A stretch of 52,445 bases of DNA, from the NCBI GenBank assembly GCA_035513175.1, contig DATKCN010000214.1:1-52445 (forward strand), in the 5' to 3' direction. The translations under genes and the position numbers were made by a program. Each line of letters begins with the position of its first letter. Positions within the stretch are counted from its first letter, which is position 1. Positions 17,560-24,978 of this stretch are shown one piece after another. The DNA is from DATKCN01 sp035513175. Lineage in GTDB: Bacteria; Chloroflexota; Chloroflexia; Thermomicrobiales; CFX8. The notes under the pieces are model-generated. The model was not told the DNA's origin. It did not search any database and saw nothing but the letters and a program-made list of their open reading frames with translations.

Positions 17560-17958
17560 TCACTCATAACCCAGGACGGCGTCCGCTTCAATCTCAACCA
17601 GATACTCGGAGCCAACCAGCGCGCTGACCTCGACCAGCGCGTTGGCCGGACGGATATCGGCGAAGTGCCTGCCGTGCACACGCCCGACCGATTCCCAGTC
17701 GTTGACGCTGGTGAGGTAGATGCGGGTGCGCACGACGTCAGACAGGCTGCCGCCCGCGTCCGACAGCGCGCGCTGTATCTTCCGGATGATGTAATCGGTC
17801 TGCGCGCCCGGGTCTCCGACACCGACGACATTGCCGTCGTCATCGGTCGCGGTCGTGCCAGCGACGTAGATGAACGGCCCGACCCGTACGGCCCGCGAGT
17901 AGCCCACGATCCCCTCCCAGACGGTTCCGGACGAGACATGCTGGCGCTTGGTGTCCAT
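17560..17958 (-). CDS. RidA (YjgF/YER057c/UK114) family protein
   Basis: The 132-residue protein is of the usual length for the family. It contains GPFIYVAGTTATDDDGNVVG, ALSDAGGSLSDVVRTRIYLT and the C-terminal block PANALVEVSALVGSEYLVEI. The Arg of VVRTRIYLT is the residue that binds the carboxylate of enamine/imine substrates in active RidA deaminases. The usual terminal IE(I/V)(E/D)A phrase is present (VEIEADAVLGYE). ATG 17958 has GGGAG five bases upstream. It precedes the LLM gene on the same strand, a pairing that recalls RutA/RutC-type chemistry, but the substrate is unknown. Confidence 0.88.
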   Translation of the reverse strand: MDTKRQHVSSGTVWEGIVGYSRAVRVGPFIYVAGTTATDDDGNVVGVGDPGAQTDYIIRKIQRALSDAGGSLSDVVRTRIYLTSVNDWESVGRVHGRHFADIRPANALVEVSALVGSEYLVEIEADAVLGYE

Positions 17959-18124
17959 AGCTGCTCCCTGACGATGCTGCGGCAATTGACACGCGTCCCG
18001 ACGAGGAGATGCTAGCAGGCGCGCGGCGGGCGCGCGACACCGGCTCGGGTCCTCCCCGTGCTATGATGCATCCACGTTCCAGCACGTCCATGGAATGGGA
18101 GCAACACTCGGAAGGAGGCTCCAG

Positions 18125-18256
18125 ATGGCCAAGGACAAGAACCGCACCGGCCGGGAGACACGCAAGCCGAAGAAGGTGAAGCCGGCCGCCAAGCCACCAG
18201 CGCCCGGGGAACGCGTGCCGGGCAAGATCGTGACCCAGCCACAGCCCGAGCGGTAA
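18125..18256 (+). CDS. Small Lys/Pro-rich basic protein (43 residues)
   Basis: The ORF begins ATG 18125 directly after a consensus ribosome site (AAGGAGG, seven bases) and ends TAA 18256. A -10-like TATGAT stands at 18062-18067, and a 15-bp stem-loop follows seven bases after the stop. That makes a complete, self-contained gene. The product starts MAKDKNRTGRETRKPKKVKP and continues with alternating Pro, Ala and basic residues: strongly positive, without hydrophobic core, so probably disordered. No family is recognised; nucleic acid or ribosome binding is a guess from charge alone. Confidence 0.7.
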   Translation: MAKDKNRTGRETRKPKKVKPAAKPPAPGERVPGKIVTQPQPER

Positions 18257-18262
18257 CATGCC

Positions 18263-18297
18263 AGCCGCCTGCTGGAGACATGCTCCGGCAGGCGGCT
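18263..18297 (+). terminator. Stem-loop after the small basic protein gene
   Basis: Arms 18263-18277 and 18283-18297 form a 15-pair stem (one G-T wobble) with a five-base loop ACATG. Only a short T-containing tail (CGTTCATT) follows, so termination may be incomplete. Its position seven bases after a stop codon supports the role. Confidence 0.65.
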
Positions 18298-18538
18298 CGT
18301 TCATTCCCCAACGATTCACGCATCAGCCACTCACTTAGACGCGCGACGCGTCTCCGCTGCTCGCGCGGCTCGCACGCTGCTACGACCGCGTCTCCGGGAG
18401 CGCCGGTGGCGGGTCGTTGGCCGCCAGCACGTCGTCCTCACACTGCAACGCGTCGAGCATGTCGCTCTGCGTCCCAGACACGGCTGAACGGCCCAACGTC
18501 AACTGTTCCGATTCTTCCAGGTCGTTGACGACCGTGCG

Positions 18539-18826
18539 CTACCAAATGTCCACCTGTCCGATGCAGGCTGCGCGCCCGATCATGTGCGCGGCGATCGGCT
18601 GGGTCAGCACCAGAAAGAGGAACACGATCAGCGCCAGCACCAGCACCGCGTCGAACGGGGCCGATTGATCGGTCACTATCGAGTACAGGCAGATGACGCC
18701 GCCCGTGCAGATCAGCACGGACGCGGGCAACGACCGGCCGATTTCGCCGGATTCCCGGTAGCGCAACGAGAGCAGCACGCTGCCCACGCCGGAGGTCAGG
18801 AAGACGATGAAGATCCAGCTCGACAC
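18539..18826 (-). CDS. MnhG/PhaG-like antiporter subunit, stand-alone
   Basis: The 95-residue protein has three hydrophobic segments: SSWIFIVFLTSGVGSVLLSL, SVLICTGGVICLYSIV and AVLVLALIVFLFLVLTQPIA. Its ending PIAAHMIGRAACIGQVD matches the C terminus of subunit G of multisubunit Na+/H+ antiporters (MnhG/MrpG). The loop after segment 1, normally LRFPD-TRLHA, is not conserved. GTG 18826 is the only start in frame and has no ribosome site, and no other mnh gene is nearby. It could be a remnant or a divergent relative. Confidence 0.5.
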   Translation of the reverse strand: MSSWIFIVFLTSGVGSVLLSLRYRESGEIGRSLPASVLICTGGVICLYSIVTDQSAPFDAVLVLALIVFLFLVLTQPIAAHMIGRAACIGQVDIW

Positions 18827-19000
18827 CCGCGCCGGGGACAGGTCCAGCGCGTTCAGCTCGTCGTCGCGTCCGGCGGGGTCGGGGACGGGAAAAGCGGCGC
18901 CGCGTGGCAGCAGTCGTGACGCACGGGGCGCGATGCGCTATTGTGTCGCTAAATGACTGCCTGCCGGCGCATGGTAGGTCATGCAGAAGGGTGTTCGACG

Positions 19001-19840
19001 GTGAGCCGAAACGGGGCATGGCGCGCGCTGATCGTCCGCTCCGCCGTGCTGCTTACACTCGCGAACCTGGGACTGTGGGTTGACCGCGGCTTCGCAGACG
19101 AGGCGCGCTTCGTCGAGGCGGCGACCGACGTGCTGGAGCAACGCTCAATGCGCGAGGCACTCGCCGAAGCGATCGTGCGAGAGGCGCTGGCCGACTTCCC
19201 GGCGCTGTACCGACTCGGTGGCGGCGCCGCGGAGCGAGCCGTGGCAGACCTGCTCGCGACGCCCGCAATGCGCGCCACCCTTCAGGTCATCGCGATGCAC
19301 CTGCACGTGTTGCTTGTCTCGGACGAGCGGCCGGCATTCGTCATCACCTCGCGACTACTGCAGGCAATTGCCCTCGCGATTGCGCTCGTCGCGCCGCTAC
19401 AAGCAGCCACCCTTACCCTCGACGGACGCACGATACAGGTGGAACTGTTCGCACGCGATGACATTCCCTCGTACGAACGCTACATCGATGTCGCGCGGCT
19501 CGGCGGGCTGACCGCTGGCCTGCTCGCGCTTGCGCTGCTGGCGCTGGCGGTGCTCGCAGCCGCTGACCGGCCCCGGGCACTGCCGCGTGTGGCCTACGCG
19601 CTCATGGCCGCCGCTGTTCTTTCACTGCTGATCGTCGCGCCGCTGCGACGCGTCGTGACGTTCCGGATCGACGACACGGCGGCACGGACGATTGTGACCG
19701 GCGTGCATGGCGAGCTTGCCCCGTTGCTCGTGGGGCAATCCGTCGCGCTGCTGATCGCCGGAATACTGCTCTGGCTAGCGGGCATGTTGACGCGCCCCAG
19801 GGCTGCCGAGTCGCCCGGAGCCCCGACGACGGCGCCGTAG
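19001..19840 (+). CDS. Integral membrane protein of unknown function
   Basis: The protein has 279 residues and four to five hydrophobic segments: an N-terminal one (ALIVRSAVLLTLANLGLWVD), a possible weak one at LLQAIALAIALVAPLQ, then LLALALLALAVLAAA, ALMAAAVLSLLIVAPL and VALLIAGILLWLAGML. Between the first two lies an ~90-residue outside domain with VEAATDVLEQRSMREALAEA, a pattern found in uncharacterised actinobacterial and chloroflexotal membrane proteins. GTG 19001 has AGAAGGG nine bases upstream; the longer ATG at 18953 has no ribosome site. The ending is Ala/Pro/Thr-rich. No function can be assigned. Confidence 0.75.
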   Translation: MSRNGAWRALIVRSAVLLTLANLGLWVDRGFADEARFVEAATDVLEQRSMREALAEAIVREALADFPALYRLGGGAAERAVADLLATPAMRATLQVIAMHLHVLLVSDERPAFVITSRLLQAIALAIALVAPLQAATLTLDGRTIQVELFARDDIPSYERYIDVARLGGLTAGLLALALLALAVLAAADRPRALPRVAYALMAAAVLSLLIVAPLRRVVTFRIDDTAARTIVTGVHGELAPLLVGQSVALLIAGILLWLAGMLTRPRAAESPGAPTTAP

Positions 19841-19968
19841 TCCTCGCTCAGCAGAAACCGGACCGATCTGACGCTTCCTTGTCGCCTCATGCGCTTGACG
19901 GCGAATCCCGCGTAGACGACCATCCCATCAACGGGCCAATGAGAGTGTCACGTGGGAGGAGCGGGAAT

Positions 19969-20772
19969 ATGGAGTGGGCGAACGTCGTCGCGGCGGTTGA
20001 GGACGCGGAGCAACATGGGACGGTCGGTGTCTCCGTCATTGGGCCGGACGGCGGCCGCTGGGCGCATAACGGCGACCGGAAGTTCCGGGCCGCCAGCATC
20101 GTCAAGATACCGTTGATGATCGAGGTCTACCGCCGCGTCGAACGGGGCGAGACGGCGCTCGACAGCATCCACAGACTCAAGGCGGGGGAGAAGGCGCCGG
20201 GCAGCGGCGTCATGCTGCACCTGCACGACGGCGTCGAGTTGACGATCAACGACCTGATCTACCTGACGATCTCGATCAGCGACAACACCGCCACGAATCT
20301 GCTGATCCGCTTGTCCGGCATGGGCGCGGTCAACGCGACGATGCGCGAGCTGAAGATGACCGGCTCCAACCTCGGACGCGAGATGAAAAACCGTCCGGCC
20401 GTCGAAGGGGAGCAGGAGAACTGGTCGACCGCTGACGACTACACGAATGTGCTGCAGGCCATCCTCGACGGCAAGGCCGCGTCGGCGGCGTCGTGCGAGG
20501 CGATGATCGAGATGCTGCGCAAGCAGCAGAGCCGCAAGCGCATCTCCCGCTTCCTGCCGGAGGACGAGTCGATCGTCTGGGGATCCAAGACTGGCAGCAT
20601 CAAGAGCGTGACGAACGACGCGGGGTTTATCCGCACACCGCGGGGCACGCTCATCATTACCGTGCTGTGCGAGGGCATGGGAGACCAGCACCGGGGCGAG
20701 CAGGTGATCGGCGAGATCAGCCGCGCGGCGATGATCGACACCGGCATCGTCGAGCCGCTGCCGATCATCTAA
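19969..20772 (+). CDS. Class A beta-lactamase-related serine hydrolase, no signal peptide
   Basis: The 267-residue protein keeps the three active-site motifs of the penicillin-recognising fold in proper order and spacing: SIVK (Ser43, Lys46), SDN (104-106) and KTG (207-209, in SKTGS). A clear ExxLN omega-loop motif is missing; ENWST around residue 150 is the nearest stretch. There is no signal peptide, so it appears cytoplasmic, unlike true beta-lactamases. ATG 19969 has GGAGGA upstream. It starts a plus-strand set with an alpha/beta hydrolase ten bases downstream and then an amidase. An amide or ester hydrolase acting on an imported compound is more likely than antibiotic resistance. Confidence 0.82.
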   Translation: MEWANVVAAVEDAEQHGTVGVSVIGPDGGRWAHNGDRKFRAASIVKIPLMIEVYRRVERGETALDSIHRLKAGEKAPGSGVMLHLHDGVELTINDLIYLTISISDNTATNLLIRLSGMGAVNATMRELKMTGSNLGREMKNRPAVEGEQENWSTADDYTNVLQAILDGKAASAASCEAMIEMLRKQQSRKRISRFLPEDESIVWGSKTGSIKSVTNDAGFIRTPRGTLIITVLCEGMGDQHRGEQVIGEISRAAMIDTGIVEPLPII

Positions 20773-20782
20773 GGAGCGACGC

Positions 20783-21820
20783 ATGGCACAGGACTGGCCG
20801 CTGCTGTATCACGTCCTCGACGATTTCTCCGAGCCGTGGCGCGCCGAACCCGCGCCCGCCGTCCTGCTGCATCATGGGCTCGCAGGGAACGGGAATCTGT
20901 TCCGGGCCTGGGTTCCGTCGTTCGCGAACCGCTACCGCGTGTTGCGCATCGACGCGCGCGGGCAGGGACGCTCGCCGCTGCCGGACGGCTACGCTTTCTC
21001 GCTCGACGGCTTCGTCAACGACACGCTGGCCGTCATGGACCACCTCTCAATCCAGCGCGCGCACTGGATCGGAACGTCCGGCGGCGGGATCATCGGGCAG
21101 CACGCGGCCGTCGTCGCGCCAGCGCGGTTCGCGTCGCTGACGCTGGTCGCCACCACGGCGCGCTTTCGCGGCCCGGCGATCGGCGTGGACCAGTGGCTCG
21201 CGCCGCTCGACCGTGGCGACACCGACGAATTCTTCCGGCAGGACATCGTGACGCGCTTCGGGCTGGAAGCGCCGGAGCGCGCCGACTGGATCATCAATGA
21301 AATCCAGCGCACTCCACCGGAAACGATCGCCGCGCTGCACCGTTGGGTGGTCGGCGTCGATCTCTCGGAAGCGATCCGCGCCATCACCTGTCCCGCGCTG
21401 ATCGTCACCGGGGAGCACGACACCCTGATGGACATGAGCGACGCGCAGCTGCTGGCGGACCGCATCCCGAACGCCCGCATTCACGTCGTCGAAGGGCATC
21501 CTCATAATGTCGGCTACACGCATCCGGCGTTGGTCGGGGGAGTCGTGCGGCGCTTCATCGACAGCGTCGAGGACGGGACAGCCACGGGCGATGCCTCGTC
21601 CGGCGCCGCCTATCTCTCCGCGTCCGGGGCGCCTGACGTAACGGCCGAAGAAGCGAGGACGATCGGCGCGCTGTCCGGTCTCGACCTGTCCGGCGACCGC
21701 GCGCGGCAACTGGCAGGCACGCTGTCCGCCTTCCTCGGCCAGCAGGAGCGTCTGCGGGCGCTCGACACGGGCGATCGAGAACCCGCCGTCATGACCTTCG
21801 AGAGCGAGCAATCCACGTGA
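20783..21820 (+). CDS. Alpha/beta hydrolase fused to a GatC/AtzG-like domain
   Basis: Residues 1-265 form an alpha/beta hydrolase. LLHHGLAGN supplies the oxyanion region, IGTSGGG carries the nucleophile Ser99, VTGEHDTLMD gives Asp213, and GHPHNVGY gives the His (239 or 241). After a flexible Ala/Ser linker, residues ~287-341 are a separate small domain. It has EEARTIGALSGLDLSGDRAR and ends with LRALDTGDREPAVMTF, the form of GatC/AtzG/DUF4089 subunits that wrap amidase-signature enzymes. The stop overlaps the start of the amidase gene (GTGA, 21817-21820), exactly where a separate atzG would sit. This suggests a physical hydrolase-amidase complex. Confidence 0.85.
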   Translation: MAQDWPLLYHVLDDFSEPWRAEPAPAVLLHHGLAGNGNLFRAWVPSFANRYRVLRIDARGQGRSPLPDGYAFSLDGFVNDTLAVMDHLSIQRAHWIGTSGGGIIGQHAAVVAPARFASLTLVATTARFRGPAIGVDQWLAPLDRGDTDEFFRQDIVTRFGLEAPERADWIINEIQRTPPETIAALHRWVVGVDLSEAIRAITCPALIVTGEHDTLMDMSDAQLLADRIPNARIHVVEGHPHNVGYTHPALVGGVVRRFIDSVEDGTATGDASSGAAYLSASGAPDVTAEEARTIGALSGLDLSGDRARQLAGTLSAFLGQQERLRALDTGDREPAVMTFESEQST

Positions 21821-23229
21821 CGGCGCGTGACGAGCTGGAGCTGTGCTACGCGTCCATCTCTGACGTTGCCGGCATGCTCACGCGGCGGGAAATCTCGGCG
21901 GTCGAGATCACCGAAGCAGTCCTGCGCCGCATTGAGCACCATAACGACGACATGCGCGTCTACATCACCGTCACCGCCGACCTTGCGCTGGCGCAGGCGC
22001 GCGGCGCGGATCGGGACATCGCGCGGGGCGCACCGCTCGGCCTGCTGCGCGGCATCCCGGTCGCGCTGAAAGACAACATCGCAACGCGGGGCATCCGGAC
22101 TACCTGCGGCTCGGCCGTCGATCCCGACTGGGTTCCAGACGAGGACGCGGCGGTCTACAGCCGCCTGCGTGAGGCCGGGGCGACCCTGTTGGGCAAGGCG
22201 AGCCTGTATGAATACGCCTTCAGCCTCAACGACGCATTCCCCCAGCCGCCGAACCCGTGGCGCCGGGATCGCTCTTCGGCTGGGTCAAGCTCTGGCTCCG
22301 CAGTCGCGGTTGCTACCGGCATGGCGCACGGCGCGATCGGATCGGACACCGGCGGCTCCGGCCGGGCTCCCGCCAACGTGAATGGTGTGGTTGGCTTCAA
22401 GGGCACGTTCGGGCTCGTCAGCCGCCGCGGCGTCGTGCCGCTCAGCTACAGTCTCGACCACGTCACCGTCTTCGCCCGGCGCGTCGCCGACGCGGCGCTG
22501 CTATTGCAGGCCGTCTCCGGCCACGACCCACGCGACCCGCAGTCATCAAGCGTCCCAGTGCCGGACGTGCGCGCCGCCATCGGCAGCGACATGCGCGGGC
22601 TGCGCGTGGCTCGGGCGCGCGGCTACACCCACGAGGGCATCGACCCCGACGTCACGCGCGTCATCGACGAGGCGTTCGACGTGCTGCGCCGCCTTGGCGC
22701 GACGATCGAGGACGTGCGCCTGCCACTGATCGAGCAGTGCAGCGGCATGCAGGCGGCCATCATGCTGCCGGAAGCAGCGGCGATCCACTACGAGCGGCTG
22801 CGCGACGCCCCCGAACGACTCGGGGATTCGGCGCTGATGCGGCTGGACCTTGGCTCGGTCATCCCGGCCACGGCCTACATCAACGCCCAGCAGGCGCGCG
22901 GCGTGCTGCGCGACGCGTTCCGAACGCTGTTCGAGAGCCACGACGCGATCGTTGGCCCCGCCAACGCCGTGCGGGCCGGTGAGGCAGGCGCCTGGACGAC
23001 GACGCTGGACGGCAGGACAATCGACCTGCGGGCCGTCGGTCCCGAGTACACCGGCATCTACAACCTGGCCGGCAACCCCGCCATCGTGATTCCCGCCGGA
23101 TTCAGCAGCGAGGGCACCCCCATCGGCCTGCAGATCGCGGGCCGCTGGTTCGACGAGGCGACGGTTGCCCGCGTCGCGCACGCCTTCGAGCAGGCCACCG
23201 ACTGGCATCAGCGCAGGCCGCCGGTCTGA
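21817..23229 (+). CDS. Amidase-signature enzyme (AtzE/GatA-like)
   Basis: The 470-residue protein has the full amidase signature triad: Lys85 in VALKDNIATRG, the cis-Ser in AGSSSGSAVAVATG (about 158) and the nucleophile Ser181 in GSDTGGSGRAPA. The usual Ile after GGS is Gly here, a small departure. YTGIYNLAGNPAIVIPAGFS near the C terminus is the conserved final core strand. It starts at GTG 21817 inside the preceding stop codon. Neither subunit of tRNA amidotransferase is nearby, so it is a catabolic or biosynthetic amidase. The GatC-like tail on the preceding protein is its expected partner. Confidence 0.9.
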   Translation: MTARDELELCYASISDVAGMLTRREISAVEITEAVLRRIEHHNDDMRVYITVTADLALAQARGADRDIARGAPLGLLRGIPVALKDNIATRGIRTTCGSAVDPDWVPDEDAAVYSRLREAGATLLGKASLYEYAFSLNDAFPQPPNPWRRDRSSAGSSSGSAVAVATGMAHGAIGSDTGGSGRAPANVNGVVGFKGTFGLVSRRGVVPLSYSLDHVTVFARRVADAALLLQAVSGHDPRDPQSSSVPVPDVRAAIGSDMRGLRVARARGYTHEGIDPDVTRVIDEAFDVLRRLGATIEDVRLPLIEQCSGMQAAIMLPEAAAIHYERLRDAPERLGDSALMRLDLGSVIPATAYINAQQARGVLRDAFRTLFESHDAIVGPANAVRAGEAGAWTTTLDGRTIDLRAVGPEYTGIYNLAGNPAIVIPAGFSSEGTPIGLQIAGRWFDEATVARVAHAFEQATDWHQRRPPV

Positions 23230-23660
23230 AGTAACGCGACGTCCGAACGAGGAAGGCACGAGTCGAGAGCAGACGCGCCAAACCAGCCGCCCCCTCTCGC
23301 AGGCTTGAGTGGGGGTCGGGGAATCGCCGCGCCACGCGTGAGGGCGATTCACGGGTTACACGCTTTTCCCTTGTCACCGGCATGGCAATGGGTCCCGCCG
23401 GGCGACAGCGGGCGGCAACCCCGAACGTGACAGCGAAGACGACTCGGTAAAGGACGCCAACTGCGCGCGTGACTGTGACAGAATTCCGTCTTTCTGTCAT
23501 GTGTCCGGCGGCTGACCTCTGCCCCGGCACGTGCGGTCGCCGGCGCCTGGATCAGTGGTCAGCATCATTGACCGCGCAGTGCATCGCGCGTTAGCTGAAC
23601 GGCGGCCGCACAGCGGGTATCGCGCATGATGCATCCCGCCAAGCGCGGTGTGAAACCGTA
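23230..23660. other. Intergenic region, convergent genes, one dyad
   Basis: No gene is visible. It contains TGACAGAA (23476-23483), perfectly repeated in inverse at 23492-23499 with an eight-base centre, and a 14-base copy (AAGGACGCCAACTG, 23450-23463) of part of the inverted repeat at 10584-10623. GTGTGA (23648-23653) and TCACAC (23661-23666) form another dyad that runs into the end of the lacI-family gene. No T-rich terminator was found although the flanking genes converge. Confidence 0.5.
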
Positions 23661-24743
23661 TCACACGTTACTTACTGCGACCTCCGCGTCCCAACGCGCG
23701 CCCGTGGTCGCCACGGACGATCCACGGACGATCAGGCTGGGGGTGACGTCGACGAGCCGCGCGTCCTGCTCGGCCCCATTGATGCGGTCGAACAGGACGT
23801 GGAAGGCGCTGCGTCCCATCTCATACAGGGGCATCTCGACGGTCGTCAGGCCGGGGGTGACGAAGCCGGTGACGTTCGCGCCCCCGAAGCCCACGATCGC
23901 GACGTCGTCCGGAACGGCAACACCGGCGTCGATCAGGTGGCGCATGGCCCCGATGCCGGGCAGGTCGTTCGAGGCGAAGATGCCGTCGAACCGCACTCCA
24001 GCCTCCATGAGCCGCACGATCGTTTCCTCCCCGGCGCTGGCAAGCTCATTGAAGCCGCGGCCGACAACCTTCGAGACGCGCGTAACCCGATCCGGGTCGA
24101 CGGCAATGCCGGCCTGCTCCAGCGCCCGCTCGTAGCCGCGGTACTTGTCGGCGTCGACGTTGCTGCCTGCGTCCAGGCCCAGGTAGGTGACGCGCCGCCG
24201 CCCGATCACGAGCAGGTGCTCGACCGCCAGACGCGCGCCCTCTTCATAGCCCGGCCAGATCACTGTGCCGCGCACCCCCGGCAGCTCGCGATTGATCATG
24301 ACGATCGGAAACATGTTGCCGATCGCGCGCTCGATCGTCTCGTCGGTCAGGCGCGAATTGAAGCTGATGACGCCGTCGACGCGGTGGCCACGCAGGCGCT
24401 CGATGGCCCGCAGTTCCCGCTCCGGATCCCCGGAGGCATTGCAGAGGAATACGCTGAAGTCGTTTTCGTAAGCGGTGTCCTCAACGCCGCGCGCGATCTG
24501 GGGAAAGAACGGCTGGTCGATGTTCGGCAGCGATAGTCCGATCACGTTCGTCTTGCTGGTAACCAGGCTGCGGGCCAGTGTGTTTGGATAGTAGCCGATC
24601 TCACGGATCACCTCCAGCACACGGGCGCGCGTGTCGTCGGCGACCTCGCCCTTGTTGTTGATGACGCGCGACACGGTCTGCTTGGAGAGATTCGCCCGCA
24701 CGGCGACATCGTTCAGCGTCGGCTGGCTACCACGTCGTTTCAC
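23661..24743 (-). CDS. LacI-family transcriptional regulator
   Basis: The 360-residue regulator opens with the LacI DNA-binding headpiece TLNDVAVRANLSKQTVSRVI and hinge helix region YYPNTLARSLVTSKTNVIGL. A periplasmic-binding-protein-like effector domain follows, including VDGVISFNSRLTDETIE, FDGIFASNDLPGIGAMRHL and VAIVGFGGANVTGFVTPGLT. GTG 24743 has AGGAG five bases upstream. It is divergent from a long plus-strand catabolic run. The two operator-like palindromes in front of that run (24899-24940 and 28763-28778) have the central CG and symmetric shape LacI proteins bind. It is therefore the likely substrate-responsive repressor of the run. Confidence 0.93.
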   Translation of the reverse strand: MKRRGSQPTLNDVAVRANLSKQTVSRVINNKGEVADDTRARVLEVIREIGYYPNTLARSLVTSKTNVIGLSLPNIDQPFFPQIARGVEDTAYENDFSVFLCNASGDPERELRAIERLRGHRVDGVISFNSRLTDETIERAIGNMFPIVMINRELPGVRGTVIWPGYEEGARLAVEHLLVIGRRRVTYLGLDAGSNVDADKYRGYERALEQAGIAVDPDRVTRVSKVVGRGFNELASAGEETIVRLMEAGVRFDGIFASNDLPGIGAMRHLIDAGVAVPDDVAIVGFGGANVTGFVTPGLTTVEMPLYEMGRSAFHVLFDRINGAEQDARLVDVTPSLIVRGSSVATTGARWDAEVAVSNV

Positions 24744-24878
24744 GGTCGCTCCTGACAGGCGCCCAAACGCTTTTGTCCACGATCTATTGAGTCTTCAGAC
24801 GTTGTACCACTCGCGCGACCTTCGCTGATGGCTGTCTTCCGGCGACTGTTCACAGTGGCGGGGTCAGAACGTCGTGGT

Positions 24879-24907
24879 TTGACCAAATGATAGCCTCATG
24901 CTACACT
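24879..24907 (+). promoter_or_regulatory. Promoter of the binding protein 1 operon
   Basis: TTGACC (24879-24884) and TACACT (24902-24907) are spaced by 17 bases; transcription should start near 24914. The -10 hexamer and start site lie inside the palindrome 24899-24940, so a bound repressor would block polymerase. The ATG of the first gene is about 65 bases further. Confidence 0.75.
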
Positions 24908-24940
24908 GTTACCGTTCCCGGGAACGGTAACAGTGTAGCA
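24899..24940. promoter_or_regulatory. Perfect 42-base palindromic operator
   Basis: Bases 24899-24919 are the exact reverse complement of 24920-24940. The outer part contains CTGTTACCG/CGGTAACAG and the centre TTCCCGGGAA. The half-site CTGTTACCG is shared with the smaller palindrome at 28763-28778. It overlaps the promoter -10 element. The lacI-family gene faces it from 156 bases away. As RNA it could also form a 21-pair hairpin. Confidence 0.88.
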
Positions 24941-24978
24941 CACCGGCGACGTCAGGCCTATTATGGAGAGGCGTAAAG

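Noticed and set aside
23648..23666. CRP-like dyad GTGTGA-N7-TCACAC
   Set aside because: The spacing is seven instead of six, it runs into the end of the lacI-family gene, and it is not followed by a promoter.
24932..24937. Mirror-image -10 (TACACT) on the minus strand of the 42-base palindrome as a lacI promoter
   Set aside because: It arises from the palindrome itself; the correctly spaced -35 position on that strand (24955-24960) has no similarity to TTGACA.
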